Source: Nocardioides alpinus
Lineage (GTDB): Bacteria > Actinomycetota > Actinomycetes > Propionibacteriales > Nocardioidaceae
Assembly: GCF_900112035.1 (NCBI RefSeq)
Contig: NZ_FOKC01000004.1
Span: 62,001 to 126,000, forward strand
Direction of reading: 5' to 3'
DNA length: 64,000 bases
The position numbers and the translations under genes are program-made. A model generated the notes under the pieces. It saw only the letters and a program-made list of their open reading frames with translations. It did not search any database and was not told where the DNA came from. The stretch's first letter is position 1. Each line of letters begins with the position of its first letter. Below are positions 1 to 8,387 of this stretch, in pieces.

Positions 1-746
1 GCCGCGAGCGCCACGGTGTTGAACTTCGTGCGCCCCTGCCGGGCCAGGGTCTCCTCGCGCTCGCGCACCACCGCGGGGTCCACGACCTCCGCCTCGAGCT
101 CGAGGTCACCCGTCGGCGCCTCGGTGGCCAGGGTGGAGGTGATCTCCGCCCATCCCTGGAGCAGGTCGTCGGGCACCGGACCCACCCAGGAGTGCAGCGA
201 GTACGCCGAGTGCGCCCGTGCCGCGTCGTCGGCGAGGGCAGCCAGGACCTCCGGCGGCACCGGCAAGGAGAGCTCGCGCTGCACCTCGGTGAGCGCCAGC
301 CCGTAGCCCCGCGCCCGGGCGAAGGACGGCCCGGATGCGCCGTCGCCGGAGGAGCCTTGCGTCGACGCCCATCCGCACAGCCCCGTGACCACGCGTCGTT
401 CCCGAGCGGCTGCGGCTGACTCGAGCACCTCGAGCATCGCCGACCCGAGGCCGCGGCGCCGGTGCGCGGGCAGGACGTGCACCGCGACCTCGGCCAGCTC
501 GGTGTTGTCGAGGAGGGGTGTCCGCATCCACCCGGACGCCACGACCTCGCCGTCGACGCGTCCGACCCAGCCGCCCGACCACGAGTGCGTGCTCGCCGTC
601 TGCATGGCGGCACGGAGCTCCTCGACCTGCCACACGGTCGCGGCGTCGTCGAGGTCGTGCCGCTCGGCCGTGGCGTAGACCCGGTGCCAGCTCGCGAAGA
701 CGGCGTCGTCGTGGACGTCGAGCTCACTGACCTGCAGCTCACTCAT
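1..746 (-). CDS. GNAT family N-acetyltransferase, 3' end beyond window
   Basis: An open frame reads leftward from an ATG at 746 and runs off the window edge, giving about 248 residues without a stop. An acetyl-CoA pyrophosphate-loop motif is visible near residue 98 (VLPAHRRRGLGSAMLEVLE), as expected for Gcn5-related acetyltransferases. The second half (from about residue 150) looks like the start of another GNAT-like domain, so this may be a tandem-GNAT protein. Its ATG overlaps the TGA of the upstream ABC-F gene (ATGA), so the two are probably co-translated. The substrate is unknown. A drug- or small-molecule-modifying role beside an ABC-F gene is possible but inferred only. Confidence 0.85.
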   Translation of the reverse strand, partial: MSELQVSELDVHDDAVFASWHRVYATAERHDLDDAATVWQVEELRAAMQTASTHSWSGGWVGRVDGEVVASGWMRTPLLDNTELAEVAVHVLPAHRRRGLGSAMLEVLESAAAARERRVVTGLCGWASTQGSSGDGASGPSFARARGYGLALTEVQRELSLPVPPEVLAALADDAARAHSAYSLHSWVGPVPDDLLQGWAEITSTLATEAPTGDLELEAEVVDPAVVREREETLARQGRTKFNTVALA

Positions 747-2422
747 CGCGACCGCGCCACCCGGCCCTCGTCCCACACCGGGCCGTCGGACTCGTAGACC
801 TCGCCGTCGGCGCCGTAGACCAGGAAGCGGTCGAAGCCGCGGGCGAACCACCGGTCGTGGGTCACCGCCAGCACCGTGCCGTCGAAGGCCTCGAGACCGG
901 CCTCGAGCGCCTCGGCCGACTGCACGTCGAGGTTGTCGGTCGGTTCGTCGAGCAGCAGCAGCGTCGCGCCGGAGAGCTCGAGCATGAGGATCTGGAAGCG
1001 CGCCTGCTGGCCGCCGCTCAGCGACTCGAACTTCTGCTCGCCGGCGTGCGCGAGCTCGTAGCGGTCGAGCACCCGGCTGGCGGCCTCGCGGCCCATCCCG
1101 TCGCGGTGGGCGTCGCCGCGGTGCAGGATCTCCAGCAGCGTGCGCCCGAGCAGCTCGGGGTGCTCGTGCGTCTGCACGAACCACCCCGGCCGCACCCGGG
1201 CGCCGAGCTTGGCGCTCCCGGTGTGCGGCACCCGGGCAGGAGGTGTGCCGACCGGCTGGTGCTCGATGTCGGGGTCGCTGCCGCCGGCGGCGAGGAGCCG
1301 CAGGAAGTGCGACTTGCCGGACCCGTTGGAGCCGAGCACGGCCACCCGCTCGCCGTACCAGACCTCCAGGTCGAAGGGCCGCATCAGCCCGGAGAGCTCG
1401 AGGTCGGTGCAGACCACGGCGCGCTTGCCGGTGCGACCGCCCTTGAGGCGCATGGTCACCTGCTGCTCGCGCGGCTGCTCCATCGGCGGCCCGGCGTCCT
1501 CGAACTTCTTCAGCCGGGTCTGTGCCGCGCGGTACTGCGAGGACATGCCGTCGTTGTACTCCGACTTGATCTTGAGCCGGAGCACGAGCGCCTTGATCTT
1601 GGCGTGCTCCTCGTCCCAGCGCCGCCGCATCTCCTCGAAGCGCTCGAAGCGGTCGCTGCGCGCCTCGTGGTAGCTCGAGAAGCCCCCCGGGTGGGTCCAC
1701 ACCAGGTTGCCCGCGCTGCCGAGCTCGACGGTGACGATCCGGGTGGCGGTGTTGTCGAGCAGCTCGCGGTCGTGGCTGATGAAGAGGATCGTCTTGGCCG
1801 ACTCCCTGATCCGCCCCTCGAGCCAGATCTTGCCGGGCACGTCGAGGTAGTTGTCCGGCTCGTCGAGGAGGAGGACCTGGTCGGGGCCGCGGAGGAGGTA
1901 CTCCAGGACCAGTCGCTTCTGCTCGCCGCCGGACAGCGTCGAGAGCAACCGGTGGCGCGCGCGGTCGAAGGGCAGTCCCATCGACGAGGTGGTGCACACG
2001 TCCCACGTCACCTCGACGTCGTACCCGCCGGCGTCGGCGTAGTCGGAGAGAGCCGTGGCGTAGGCCATCTGGGTGCGCTCGTCGTCGGTGTCCATGAGGG
2101 CCAGCTCGACGGCGTCGACCGCCTCCGCGGCAGCGCGTACGGCGGGGGGTGCGACGCTCAGCAGGAGGTCGTGGACGGTCTCGTCACCACCGCCGTGGCC
2201 CACGAACTGGCGCATCACGCCCAGGCCGCCGGAGCGGGTGACGACGCCCGCGTGGGGCGTCAGGTCGCCGGTGACGATCCGCAGCAGGGTGGTCTTGCCT
2301 GCCCCGTTGGCGCCGACGAGGGCGACCTTCTGCCCGTCGCCGACCCGGAAGCTGACGTCGTCGAGCAGCACCCGCCCGTCCGGCAGCTCGTACCGCACTC
2401 CAGCAACATCCACGTGACCCAC
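743..2422 (-). CDS. ABC-F family ATPase (ribosome-associated type)
   Basis: 559 residues with two fused nucleotide-binding domains and no membrane segments, the ABC-F layout. Domain 1 has Walker A GANGAGKTT near residue 37, signature LSGGEQKR near 165 and Walker B LLLDEPDNYLD. Domain 2 has Walker A GSNGSGKS near 365, signature LSGGQQ and LLLLDEPTDNLD. A charged linker (about 245-305) joins them. ABC-F proteins act on the ribosomal E/P sites, in translation factor or antibiotic-protection roles; sequence alone does not decide which. The start is GTG at 2422, with a GACAAT -10-like hexamer 8 nt upstream and no good ribosome binding site, so it may be leaderless. GTG at 2413 is an alternative. 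It overlaps the downstream GNAT gene by 4 nt. Confidence 0.9.
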   Translation of the reverse strand: MGHVDVAGVRYELPDGRVLLDDVSFRVGDGQKVALVGANGAGKTTLLRIVTGDLTPHAGVVTRSGGLGVMRQFVGHGGGDETVHDLLLSVAPPAVRAAAEAVDAVELALMDTDDERTQMAYATALSDYADAGGYDVEVTWDVCTTSSMGLPFDRARHRLLSTLSGGEQKRLVLEYLLRGPDQVLLLDEPDNYLDVPGKIWLEGRIRESAKTILFISHDRELLDNTATRIVTVELGSAGNLVWTHPGGFSSYHEARSDRFERFEEMRRRWDEEHAKIKALVLRLKIKSEYNDGMSSQYRAAQTRLKKFEDAGPPMEQPREQQVTMRLKGGRTGKRAVVCTDLELSGLMRPFDLEVWYGERVAVLGSNGSGKSHFLRLLAAGGSDPDIEHQPVGTPPARVPHTGSAKLGARVRPGWFVQTHEHPELLGRTLLEILHRGDAHRDGMGREAASRVLDRYELAHAGEQKFESLSGGQQARFQILMLELSGATLLLLDEPTDNLDVQSAEALEAGLEAFDGTVLAVTHDRWFARGFDRFLVYGADGEVYESDGPVWDEGRVARSR

Positions 2423-2516
2423 GAGGAGTCATTGTCCACTGCCGGTGGCGGCGGCGTCTCCCCGATATCCGCCACGGGCACACGCCGGGGGGAGGACACG
2501 TGGTCTGGACCAGTCC

Positions 2517-2522
2517 TAGGGT
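2517..2522 (+). promoter_or_regulatory. -10 element TAGGGT of a leaderless promoter for the Nramp-like gene
   Basis: TAGGGT lies 7 nt before the ATG at 2530, so transcription would start at or next to the start codon. A weak -35 (AGGACA, 2493-2498) sits 18 bp upstream. This supports the ATG at 2530 over the in-frame GTG at 2500. Confidence 0.6.
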
Positions 2523-2529
2523 GGAGGTC

Positions 2530-3789
2530 ATGGCGTCCACCACCTCGGAAGAGCAGACCACCGTCCCCCGCTGGGGCATCATCGGCCCCGGCCTCGTCGT
2601 CGCCGCGACAGGAGTCGGCGCCGCCGACCTCGTGGCCACCCTCATCGCAGGCCAGAAGTTCGGCTACACGCTGCTGTGGTGCGTGGTCGTCGGCTGCCTG
2701 ATGAAGATCGTGCTGGTCGAGGGGGCGGGCCGCTACTCGCTCTCCACCGGGAGGACGATCTTCGAGGGCTGGCGCTCGCTCGGCATCTGGACGACGTGGT
2801 ACTTCGCGCCCTACATCGTGATCTGGGGCTTCGTCTACGGCGCCGCGGCGATGGCCGGCACCGGACTCGCGCTCGCCGGGCTCACGGGGGTCCTCTCCGT
2901 GACGTGGTGGGGCATCATCTCGGGCCTGATCGGTCTCGCCCTGGTCTGGACGGGCCGCTACAGCACGTTCGAGAAGGTGCTGGCCGCCCTCGTCGGGCTG
3001 ATGTTCGTCACCATGGTCGGAGCCGCGCTGCTGGCCACCCCCAACATCCCGGAGCTGCTCACGGGCCTGGCTCCCCGCATCCCCGACGGCGGCCTGGTCA
3101 ACACCCTTGCGCTGGCCGGCGGTGTCGGCGGCACGATCACGCTCGCGGCCTACGGCTACTGGCTGCGGGAGAAGGGCTGGTCCACGCCCTCCTACATGCG
3201 GGTCATGCGCATCGACAACACCGTCGCCTACGTCGTGACCGGACTCTTCGTGCTCGCCACCCTGGTCGTCGGCGCCGAGCTGCTCTACTCCACCAACGTC
3301 GCCATCGAGCAGGGCGACGCCGGGCTCGTCGACCTCGCCGTGGTGCTGCAGGACCGCTACGGCGAGTGGGCCGGCAAGGTCTTCCTCGTCGGGTTCTGGG
3401 CGGCCGCGATGTCGTCGCTCGTCGGCGTCTGGAACGGCGTCAGCCTGATGTTCGCCGACTTCATGACCAACGTGCGCGGCGGCACGAGCGAGGACGCGGA
3501 CGCCCGCGCCGGCGGCAAGTGGTACAAGGCCTACATCCTCTGGCTGACCTTCCCGCCCATGGCGATGCTCTTCCTCGGCAAGCCGGTCTGGCTGATCCTC
3601 GCCTACGGCGTGCTCGGCGCGTTCTTCATGCCGTTCCTCGCCGTCACGCTGCTGTGGCTGCTCAACACCGACCGCACCCCGGTCGAGTGGCGCAACAAGC
3701 TGCACTCCAACGTGCTGATGGCGATCATCGCGCTGGCCTTCGTCGCACTGTGCGTCAACGAGGTGCGCAAGGCGATCGCCGGCGCGTGA
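2530..3789 (+). CDS. Nramp-family-like membrane transporter with a degenerate metal site
   Basis: 419 residues with about 11 hydrophobic helices and the N-terminal GPGLVV...GAADL...AGQKFGYTLLW pattern of Nramp/SLC11 proteins. Canonical Nramps coordinate metal through DPGN in helix 1 and MPH in helix 6. Here helix 1 reads TGVGAADL and the helix 6 region reads GGVGGTITLAAYGYW, so both motifs are missing. The fold is therefore Nramp-like, but the substrate may not be Mn2+/Fe2+; Nramp-related Mg2+ carriers and proton-coupled solute carriers of the same fold are alternatives. It is monocistronic, diverges from the ABC-F gene, and its stop lies 5 nt from the convergent GNAT-like gene. GTG at 2500 is an alternative start adding 10 residues. 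Confidence 0.8.
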   Translation: MASTTSEEQTTVPRWGIIGPGLVVAATGVGAADLVATLIAGQKFGYTLLWCVVVGCLMKIVLVEGAGRYSLSTGRTIFEGWRSLGIWTTWYFAPYIVIWGFVYGAAAMAGTGLALAGLTGVLSVTWWGIISGLIGLALVWTGRYSTFEKVLAALVGLMFVTMVGAALLATPNIPELLTGLAPRIPDGGLVNTLALAGGVGGTITLAAYGYWLREKGWSTPSYMRVMRIDNTVAYVVTGLFVLATLVVGAELLYSTNVAIEQGDAGLVDLAVVLQDRYGEWAGKVFLVGFWAAAMSSLVGVWNGVSLMFADFMTNVRGGTSEDADARAGGKWYKAYILWLTFPPMAMLFLGKPVWLILAYGVLGAFFMPFLAVTLLWLLNTDRTPVEWRNKLHSNVLMAIIALAFVALCVNEVRKAIAGA

Positions 3790-3794
3790 GTGCG

Positions 3795-4532
3795 TCAGGC
3801 GCCCGTCGGGTGGCGGACCCAGACGTTGGGTTCGACGTAGACCGCGGTGCCGTGCTCGGCGTCGCACAGGACGGGCGCCAGAGCCCCCGGTACGTCGACA
3901 GGTCCGGTCGCGTCGAAGGGCAGGCCGGTCCACCCGCGCCACTCCTCGACCGTGCCGGGGATGACCATCGAGCGGGCGCAGACGCGGTCGATGCGGCCGC
4001 CCGCGCGCACGTGCACGCGCAGCCACGGGTCGACCGGAAGGCCGTCGTCGCGCGTGCGGGAGGCGTACGCCGTCATCGGCTCGCGGACGTCCGTCTTGCC
4101 GTTGGGCCGCACCGGGGCGAGCAGCTCGCTGAAGCCCAGCCGCGCAGCGTTGTCACGCAGCGCGGCGACGATCCGACCCGACAGGCCCGTGCCCTGCAGC
4201 TCGGGGACGATGGCGATCTCGACGGCCGAGCAGGCGTTCGGCTCCTCCCGCCACAGCCTCGTCAGCAGGCCGCTGCGGATCGCGAAGTCCCAGCCCGCAT
4301 CCGGGAGCCCGTCGCCCTCACCGAGGACGAAGGGCACCGAGTGCGCCTTGGCGACCATCCGGCCCGCACCGTCGAGGCACACCAGGACGAACTCGGCGAA
4401 CTCCTCGAGGGAGGCGTAGTAGCCGTTGCCGATCGGGTCGTGCTTCATGAACTCCGGCCACGAGGTCTCCATGTCCCAGAAGACGTCCATGAGCTCCGGG
4501 CGCTCGGCGAGGGTGACGATCTCCAGGTCCAT
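3795..4532 (-). CDS. GNAT-like N-acetyltransferase of unknown substrate
   Basis: 245 residues. The central part (VEIAIVPELQGTGLSGRIV, about residues 95-115) matches the acetyl-CoA binding strand-loop-helix of GNAT enzymes, with QGTGLS in place of the usual Q/RxxGxG/A. The N-terminal half is aromatic-rich (FWDMETSWPEFMKHDPIG) and the C-terminal half (WLRVHVRAGG, then VWVRHP at the end) is not a standard GNAT end, so this is a divergent subfamily. The start is ATG at 4532 (MDLEIV), 7 nt after a GACGAT -10-like hexamer; ATG at 4541 would add MRG. It is convergent with the Nramp-like gene. I do not recognise a specific function. Confidence 0.75.
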   Translation of the reverse strand: MDLEIVTLAERPELMDVFWDMETSWPEFMKHDPIGNGYYASLEEFAEFVLVCLDGAGRMVAKAHSVPFVLGEGDGLPDAGWDFAIRSGLLTRLWREEPNACSAVEIAIVPELQGTGLSGRIVAALRDNAARLGFSELLAPVRPNGKTDVREPMTAYASRTRDDGLPVDPWLRVHVRAGGRIDRVCARSMVIPGTVEEWRGWTGLPFDATGPVDVPGALAPVLCDAEHGTAVYVEPNVWVRHPTGA

Positions 4533-4564
4533 GCCCCTCATCGTCCTCGCACCGGCAAGCGATT

Positions 4565-5938
4565 TCAGAGCCGTTCGGCCACCCGGCGCGCGGCCACCTG
4601 CAGGATCTCCCAGGCGGTGGCGAAGGGCGGCGCGTAGGCCAGGTCCATCCAGGCCAGGTCGTCCACCGTTCCCCCGGCCCAGAGCACCGCGGCCGCGGCA
4701 TCGATCCGCTTGCCCGCGCCCTGCCCACCGACGACCTGCACGCCCAGCAGCCGGCGGGTGGCGCGATCGGCCATCACCCACAGCGCGATCGGCTCGGCCT
4801 CGGGCATGTAGCCGCTGGCGGTGGTGCCCTCGGTCAGGAGCGCGACCGGGTCGAGACCGGCCGCCACGGCATCCTTGCGGGACAGCCCGGTGCGGGCGAT
4901 CTCCACGTTGACCTCGCCGAGCGAGAAGCGCGTGATCGAGGTGTCCACCATGCCGTCGAAGGCGAGCGAGCCGCCCGCCAGGCTGTCGCCCAGGGCGCGC
5001 CCGTGCTTGGTGGCATAGGTCCCGAGCGGCCGGAAGACCCACTCGTCGTCGATCCGGCGGCGCACCTCGCAGCAGTCCCCGGCAGCCCACACGTGCTCCG
5101 CGACGCGGCCGTGCGGGTCGGGTCGCAGGGCGCCGGCCTCGGTCATCTCGATCCCGGTGCCGCGCAGGAACCCGGTCGCCGGACGTACGCCGATCGCGAC
5201 CACCACGAGGGCGGCCTCACGACTGCCGCCGTCCCACCGCACCCCGGTCACCCTGTCGCCGTCGGTCTCCAGGCCGGTGACCTCGGCGCCGAGCACCAGA
5301 TCGACGCCGGCCTGCTCCAGGGCGGCGTTGACCCGCTCCGACATCTCGTCCTCGAGCATCGACATGCCGCGCCCACGGGTCAGCACGGTCACCGCGAAAC
5401 CGCGGCGCAGTGCGGCCTCCGCGACCTCCACGCCGACGTACCCTGCGCCCACCACGACGACGCGTGTGCCCGCGTCGGCCAGCGCGAAGCGGTCGATCCA
5501 CGCGGCTCCGTCGTCCAGCGTCTTGACCGCCCCGACCCCGTCGTACGTCGTCCCGTCCGGCCGCAGCGCCCAGTCGGGCACGACCGCCGGCGAGCCGGTC
5601 GCGACGACCAGCTCGTCGTACGCCACGACCTCGCCCGCATCGGTGGTGACGGTGCGCGAGGACAGGTCGGCCGCGACCACCTCGATGCCCATCCGCAGGT
5701 CGATCCTGGACTCGCGGTGGGCCTCTGCGGTCCTGGCGACGAGGTCGTCCCCGGAGTCGACGTCGCCGGCCATCCAGTAGGGGATCCCGCAGGCGCTGTA
5801 GGACGTGTGCGTGCCGCGGTCGAGCACGGTCACCGCCAGCTCACGGCCGGTGCGCTTCGCGGTGCGGAGCGCCTGGTGGGCAGCGGACATCCCGGCGGCG
5901 TCGGCCCCGACGACGACGACGCGGGCAGGACCGCTCAT
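4565..5938 (-). CDS. FAD/NAD(P)-dependent oxidoreductase of the CoA-disulfide reductase / NADH oxidase family
   Basis: 457 residues. The N-terminal FAD-binding region carries VVVGADAAGMSAA (about residues 6-18), and the redox-active cysteine sits in SACGIPYW (Cys near 45), typical of CoA-disulfide reductases and NADH oxidases with a single catalytic Cys. A second dinucleotide fold VVVGAGYVGVEVAE (near 165) binds NAD(P)H, and VWAAGDCCE (near 300) is the FAD motif. The last about 120 residues are the dimerisation domain. It likely reduces low-molecular-weight disulfides or oxygen in the cytoplasm. Its ATG overlaps the TGA of the upstream aldo/keto reductase (ATGA), so the two oxidoreductases form a translationally coupled pair. 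The precise substrate cannot be read from sequence. Confidence 0.88.
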   Translation of the reverse strand: MSGPARVVVVGADAAGMSAAHQALRTAKRTGRELAVTVLDRGTHTSYSACGIPYWMAGDVDSGDDLVARTAEAHRESRIDLRMGIEVVAADLSSRTVTTDAGEVVAYDELVVATGSPAVVPDWALRPDGTTYDGVGAVKTLDDGAAWIDRFALADAGTRVVVVGAGYVGVEVAEAALRRGFAVTVLTRGRGMSMLEDEMSERVNAALEQAGVDLVLGAEVTGLETDGDRVTGVRWDGGSREAALVVVAIGVRPATGFLRGTGIEMTEAGALRPDPHGRVAEHVWAAGDCCEVRRRIDDEWVFRPLGTYATKHGRALGDSLAGGSLAFDGMVDTSITRFSLGEVNVEIARTGLSRKDAVAAGLDPVALLTEGTTASGYMPEAEPIALWVMADRATRRLLGVQVVGGQGAGKRIDAAAAVLWAGGTVDDLAWMDLAYAPPFATAWEILQVAARRVAERL

Positions 5939-6969
5939 TCCTCGGTCTGCTTCGCCCACAGGTTGATGCCCGACTCGACCGCGTAGCGGTCGATCTCGGC
6001 ACGCTCGTCCCCGGTCAGCGGCGGCGCCTCGAGGGCGTCGAGGTTGGTGTCGAGCTGCTCGACGCTCGACGCGCCGATGACCGCGCTGGTCACCCGGTCG
6101 TCGCGCAGCACCCACTGCAGGGCGAGCTGGGCGAGCTTCTGGCCCCGCTGCTCGGCGAGGGCGTTGAGACCGCGCACCCGGTCGAGCACACCGTCGTCCA
6201 GCCCGGTCATCGTCGAGTCGTCACGCGCGGCTCGGGAGTCGGCGGGAACGCCGTCGAGGTAGCGGTCGGTCAGCAGCCCCTGGGCGAGCGCGCTGAAGAC
6301 GATGCAGCCCATGCCCTGCTGCTCGAGCTCGTCGAGCAGGCCGCCCTCGATCCAGCGGTTGAGCATCGAGTAGGACGGCTGGTGGATGAGCAGCGGCGTG
6401 CCGAGGTCGCGAGCGATCGTGGCGGCCTCCTGCGTCTTCACCGGGGAGTACGACGAGATGCCGGCGTAGAGGGCGCGACCCGACCGCACGGCCGTGTCGA
6501 GCGCCATCATGGTCTCCTCGACGGGCGTGTCCGGGTCGAAGCGGTGGCTGTAGAAGATGTCGACGTAGTCGAGGCCCATCCGGGCCAGCGACTGGTCGAG
6601 CGAGGCGAGGACGTACTTCCGCGAGCCGCCGCCCTGGCCGTAGGGGCCGGGCCACATGTCCCAGCCCGCCTTGGTCGAGATGATCAGCTCGTCGCGGTAG
6701 GGCTTGAAGTCCTCGGCGAGGTAGCGACCGAAGTTCTCCTCCGCGCGGCCGTAGGGCGGGCCGTAGTTGTTGGCGAGGTCGAAGTGCGTGATGCCTCGGT
6801 CGAAGGCGCGGCGCAGGATCGCCCGATGGGTCTCCTCGGGCCGGTCGGTGCCGAAGTTCTGCCACAGGCCGAGCGAGAGCGCCGGCAGCCTGAGCCCGCT
6901 GCGGCCGGACCGGCGGTAGTGCATGCCGGTCGCGTCGTCGTACCTGTCCGGGGCTGCTTCGTAGGCCAT
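5935..6969 (-). CDS. Aldo/keto reductase, YghZ / L-glyceraldehyde-3-phosphate reductase type
   Basis: 344 residues, the usual size for the YghZ/Kv-beta-like AKR14 group. The catalytic tetrad is visible: Asp and Tyr in DLANNYGPPYGRAE (about residues 58-71), Lys in STKAGWDMW and His in IFYSHRFDPD. The long GWDMWPGPYGQGGGS loop is characteristic of the YghZ group. These cytosolic enzymes use NADPH to reduce aldehydes such as L-glyceraldehyde 3-phosphate or methylglyoxal. The start is ATG at 6969 (MAYEAAPDRY), 6 nt after a CAGGAT -10-like hexamer; the longer upstream frame lacks coding character. It is the first gene of the two-gene operon with the flavoprotein. Confidence 0.9.
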   Translation of the reverse strand: MAYEAAPDRYDDATGMHYRRSGRSGLRLPALSLGLWQNFGTDRPEETHRAILRRAFDRGITHFDLANNYGPPYGRAEENFGRYLAEDFKPYRDELIISTKAGWDMWPGPYGQGGGSRKYVLASLDQSLARMGLDYVDIFYSHRFDPDTPVEETMMALDTAVRSGRALYAGISSYSPVKTQEAATIARDLGTPLLIHQPSYSMLNRWIEGGLLDELEQQGMGCIVFSALAQGLLTDRYLDGVPADSRAARDDSTMTGLDDGVLDRVRGLNALAEQRGQKLAQLALQWVLRDDRVTSAVIGASSVEQLDTNLDALEAPPLTGDERAEIDRYAVESGINLWAKQTEE

Positions 6970-7070
6970 GGCCCCATCCTGCCTGCCACCACCCGGCTCA
7001 GGGAGACCCCCGGTCCGGACCGGGGTCGTCCCCGATGGCGCGATCCGGTCGATCCGCGCTCCAATGGACC

Positions 7071-8387
7071 ATGACTCCGCTGCTGCTGGTCCCGTCCCGG
7101 GTGGGTGGCCGGATCCGCGAGGCGGCCCTGCGACTGGCGATCGCCTCGGCCCGACGGCTGCCCTCACGCGGGCGGGCCCTGTTCGAGCGCGACGGGCTCG
7201 ACCCGGTGGCGGCCCTCGAGGAGAGCCGCAGCCGCGGCGACGTGGTGTCCCTGCTGCGGCTGCCCGGCACCCGCGTCTGGCTGGTCAACGGGTACGACGC
7301 CGCGCGCGTCGTGCTGGCCGACTCGGAGTCGTTCGCCAACGACGTACGCCATCTCGTGGGCCGCCAGGACCGCGCTCCCGCCGAACGGATCGGCGGGCTG
7401 GGCATGACCGACCGTCCCGACCACGACCGGCTGCGGGGGGTGCTGACGCCCCACTTCACCCGGCGTCGCCTGGCCGAGCTGCAGGACGACATCGATCGCG
7501 TCGTGGAGGCGGCCCTCGACGACCTCGCCGCCCACGGCCCCGAGGTCGACCTGGTCGCCCGCTTCGGATTCGCGGTGCCCTTCGGCGTCATCTGCGACCT
7601 GCTCGGCCTCCCCGACGTGGACCGCGAGGAGTTCCGTCGCCGGGGAGCGGCGCGCTTCGACCTGCGCGACGCGGGGTCCGGGATCCTCGACACCGCGGCC
7701 GGGACGAGGCAGTTCCTCATCGACCTCGTCGCCTCCGAGCGCCGCTCGCCGCACCTGCCCGACGGGCTCATCGCCCGCCTGGTCGCCGATCACGGCGACG
7801 ACTTCGACGACGTCGAGATCGGTGGGCTGGCCGACGGCGTCTTCCTCGGCGGCTACGAGACCAGCGCGAGCATGCTCTCCCTCGGCACCTACGTGCTGTC
7901 GCGATCACCCGAGACCTGGGCGATGCTCCGCCACGGTGAGCCCGCCGAGGTGGACCGCGTCGTCGAGGAGCTGCTCCGCTACGTCTGCCCGGTGCAGATC
8001 GCCTTCCCCCGGATCGCCCGCGACGACGTCACGGTCGGCACCACCACCGTCCGGGCCGGCGACATCGTCGTGGTCTCGCTCACCGCCGCCGGCCGCGACC
8101 CCACGCACCACGTCGACCCGCAGCGCTTCGACCCCACGACCGCGAGCGCCGGCACGCTGGCCTTCGGCCACGGCCTGCACCGCTGCGTCGGCGCGGAGCT
8201 GGCCCGCATGGAGCTGCGCACCGCGCTCGTCGGACTGGCCCGGCGGTTCCCGGACCTGGAGGTCGCCTGCGACCCCGCCGACCTCCGCTTCACCGAGCTC
8301 GCGATCGTCTACGGCGTGGAGGAGCTGCCGGTGCGGCTGGGGGCCCTCCGTACCGTGGAGGGATGCCAGGCCGGTCCCGCCTCCTGA
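7071..8387 (+). CDS. Cytochrome P450
   Basis: 438 residues, a normal length for a soluble bacterial P450. The heme-ligand loop is FGHGLHRCVGAELARME (Cys near residue 374). The oxygen-activating I-helix has GGYETSAS (about 260), with Glu in place of the usual Asp before Thr, and the K-helix ExxR is EELLR. No redox partner gene lies nearby, so ferredoxin/reductase must come from elsewhere; the substrate is unknown. The start is placed at ATG 7071 (MTPLLLVP); ATG at 7035 would add 12 residues of poor coding character. Its last 25 nt overlap the start of the downstream sortase gene, a tight coupling that suggests co-expression. Confidence 0.9.
   Translation: MTPLLLVPSRVGGRIREAALRLAIASARRLPSRGRALFERDGLDPVAALEESRSRGDVVSLLRLPGTRVWLVNGYDAARVVLADSESFANDVRHLVGRQDRAPAERIGGLGMTDRPDHDRLRGVLTPHFTRRRLAELQDDIDRVVEAALDDLAAHGPEVDLVARFGFAVPFGVICDLLGLPDVDREEFRRRGAARFDLRDAGSGILDTAAGTRQFLIDLVASERRSPHLPDGLIARLVADHGDDFDDVEIGGLADGVFLGGYETSASMLSLGTYVLSRSPETWAMLRHGEPAEVDRVVEELLRYVCPVQIAFPRIARDDVTVGTTTVRAGDIVVVSLTAAGRDPTHHVDPQRFDPTTASAGTLAFGHGLHRCVGAELARMELRTALVGLARRFPDLEVACDPADLRFTELAIVYGVEELPVRLGALRTVEGCQAGPAS
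8351..8356 (+). promoter_or_regulatory. Possible internal -10 element (TACCGT) before the sortase gene
   Basis: TACCGT lies 6 nt before the sortase ATG at 8363, inside the P450 coding sequence. The intervening GGAGGG could equally serve as a ribosome binding site, so the sortase may be read both from the P450 mRNA and from its own start. Confidence 0.4.

Noticed and set aside
2500..2529. GTG at 2500 as the start of the Nramp-like gene
   Set aside because: A good GGAGG precedes it, but the TAGGGT -10 lies inside this stretch and the first ten residues have no family support, so ATG 2530 is preferred.
857..2701. A 614-codon frame opposite the ABC-F gene
   Set aside because: Low-complexity composition and no motif, while the minus-strand frame has complete Walker and signature motifs.
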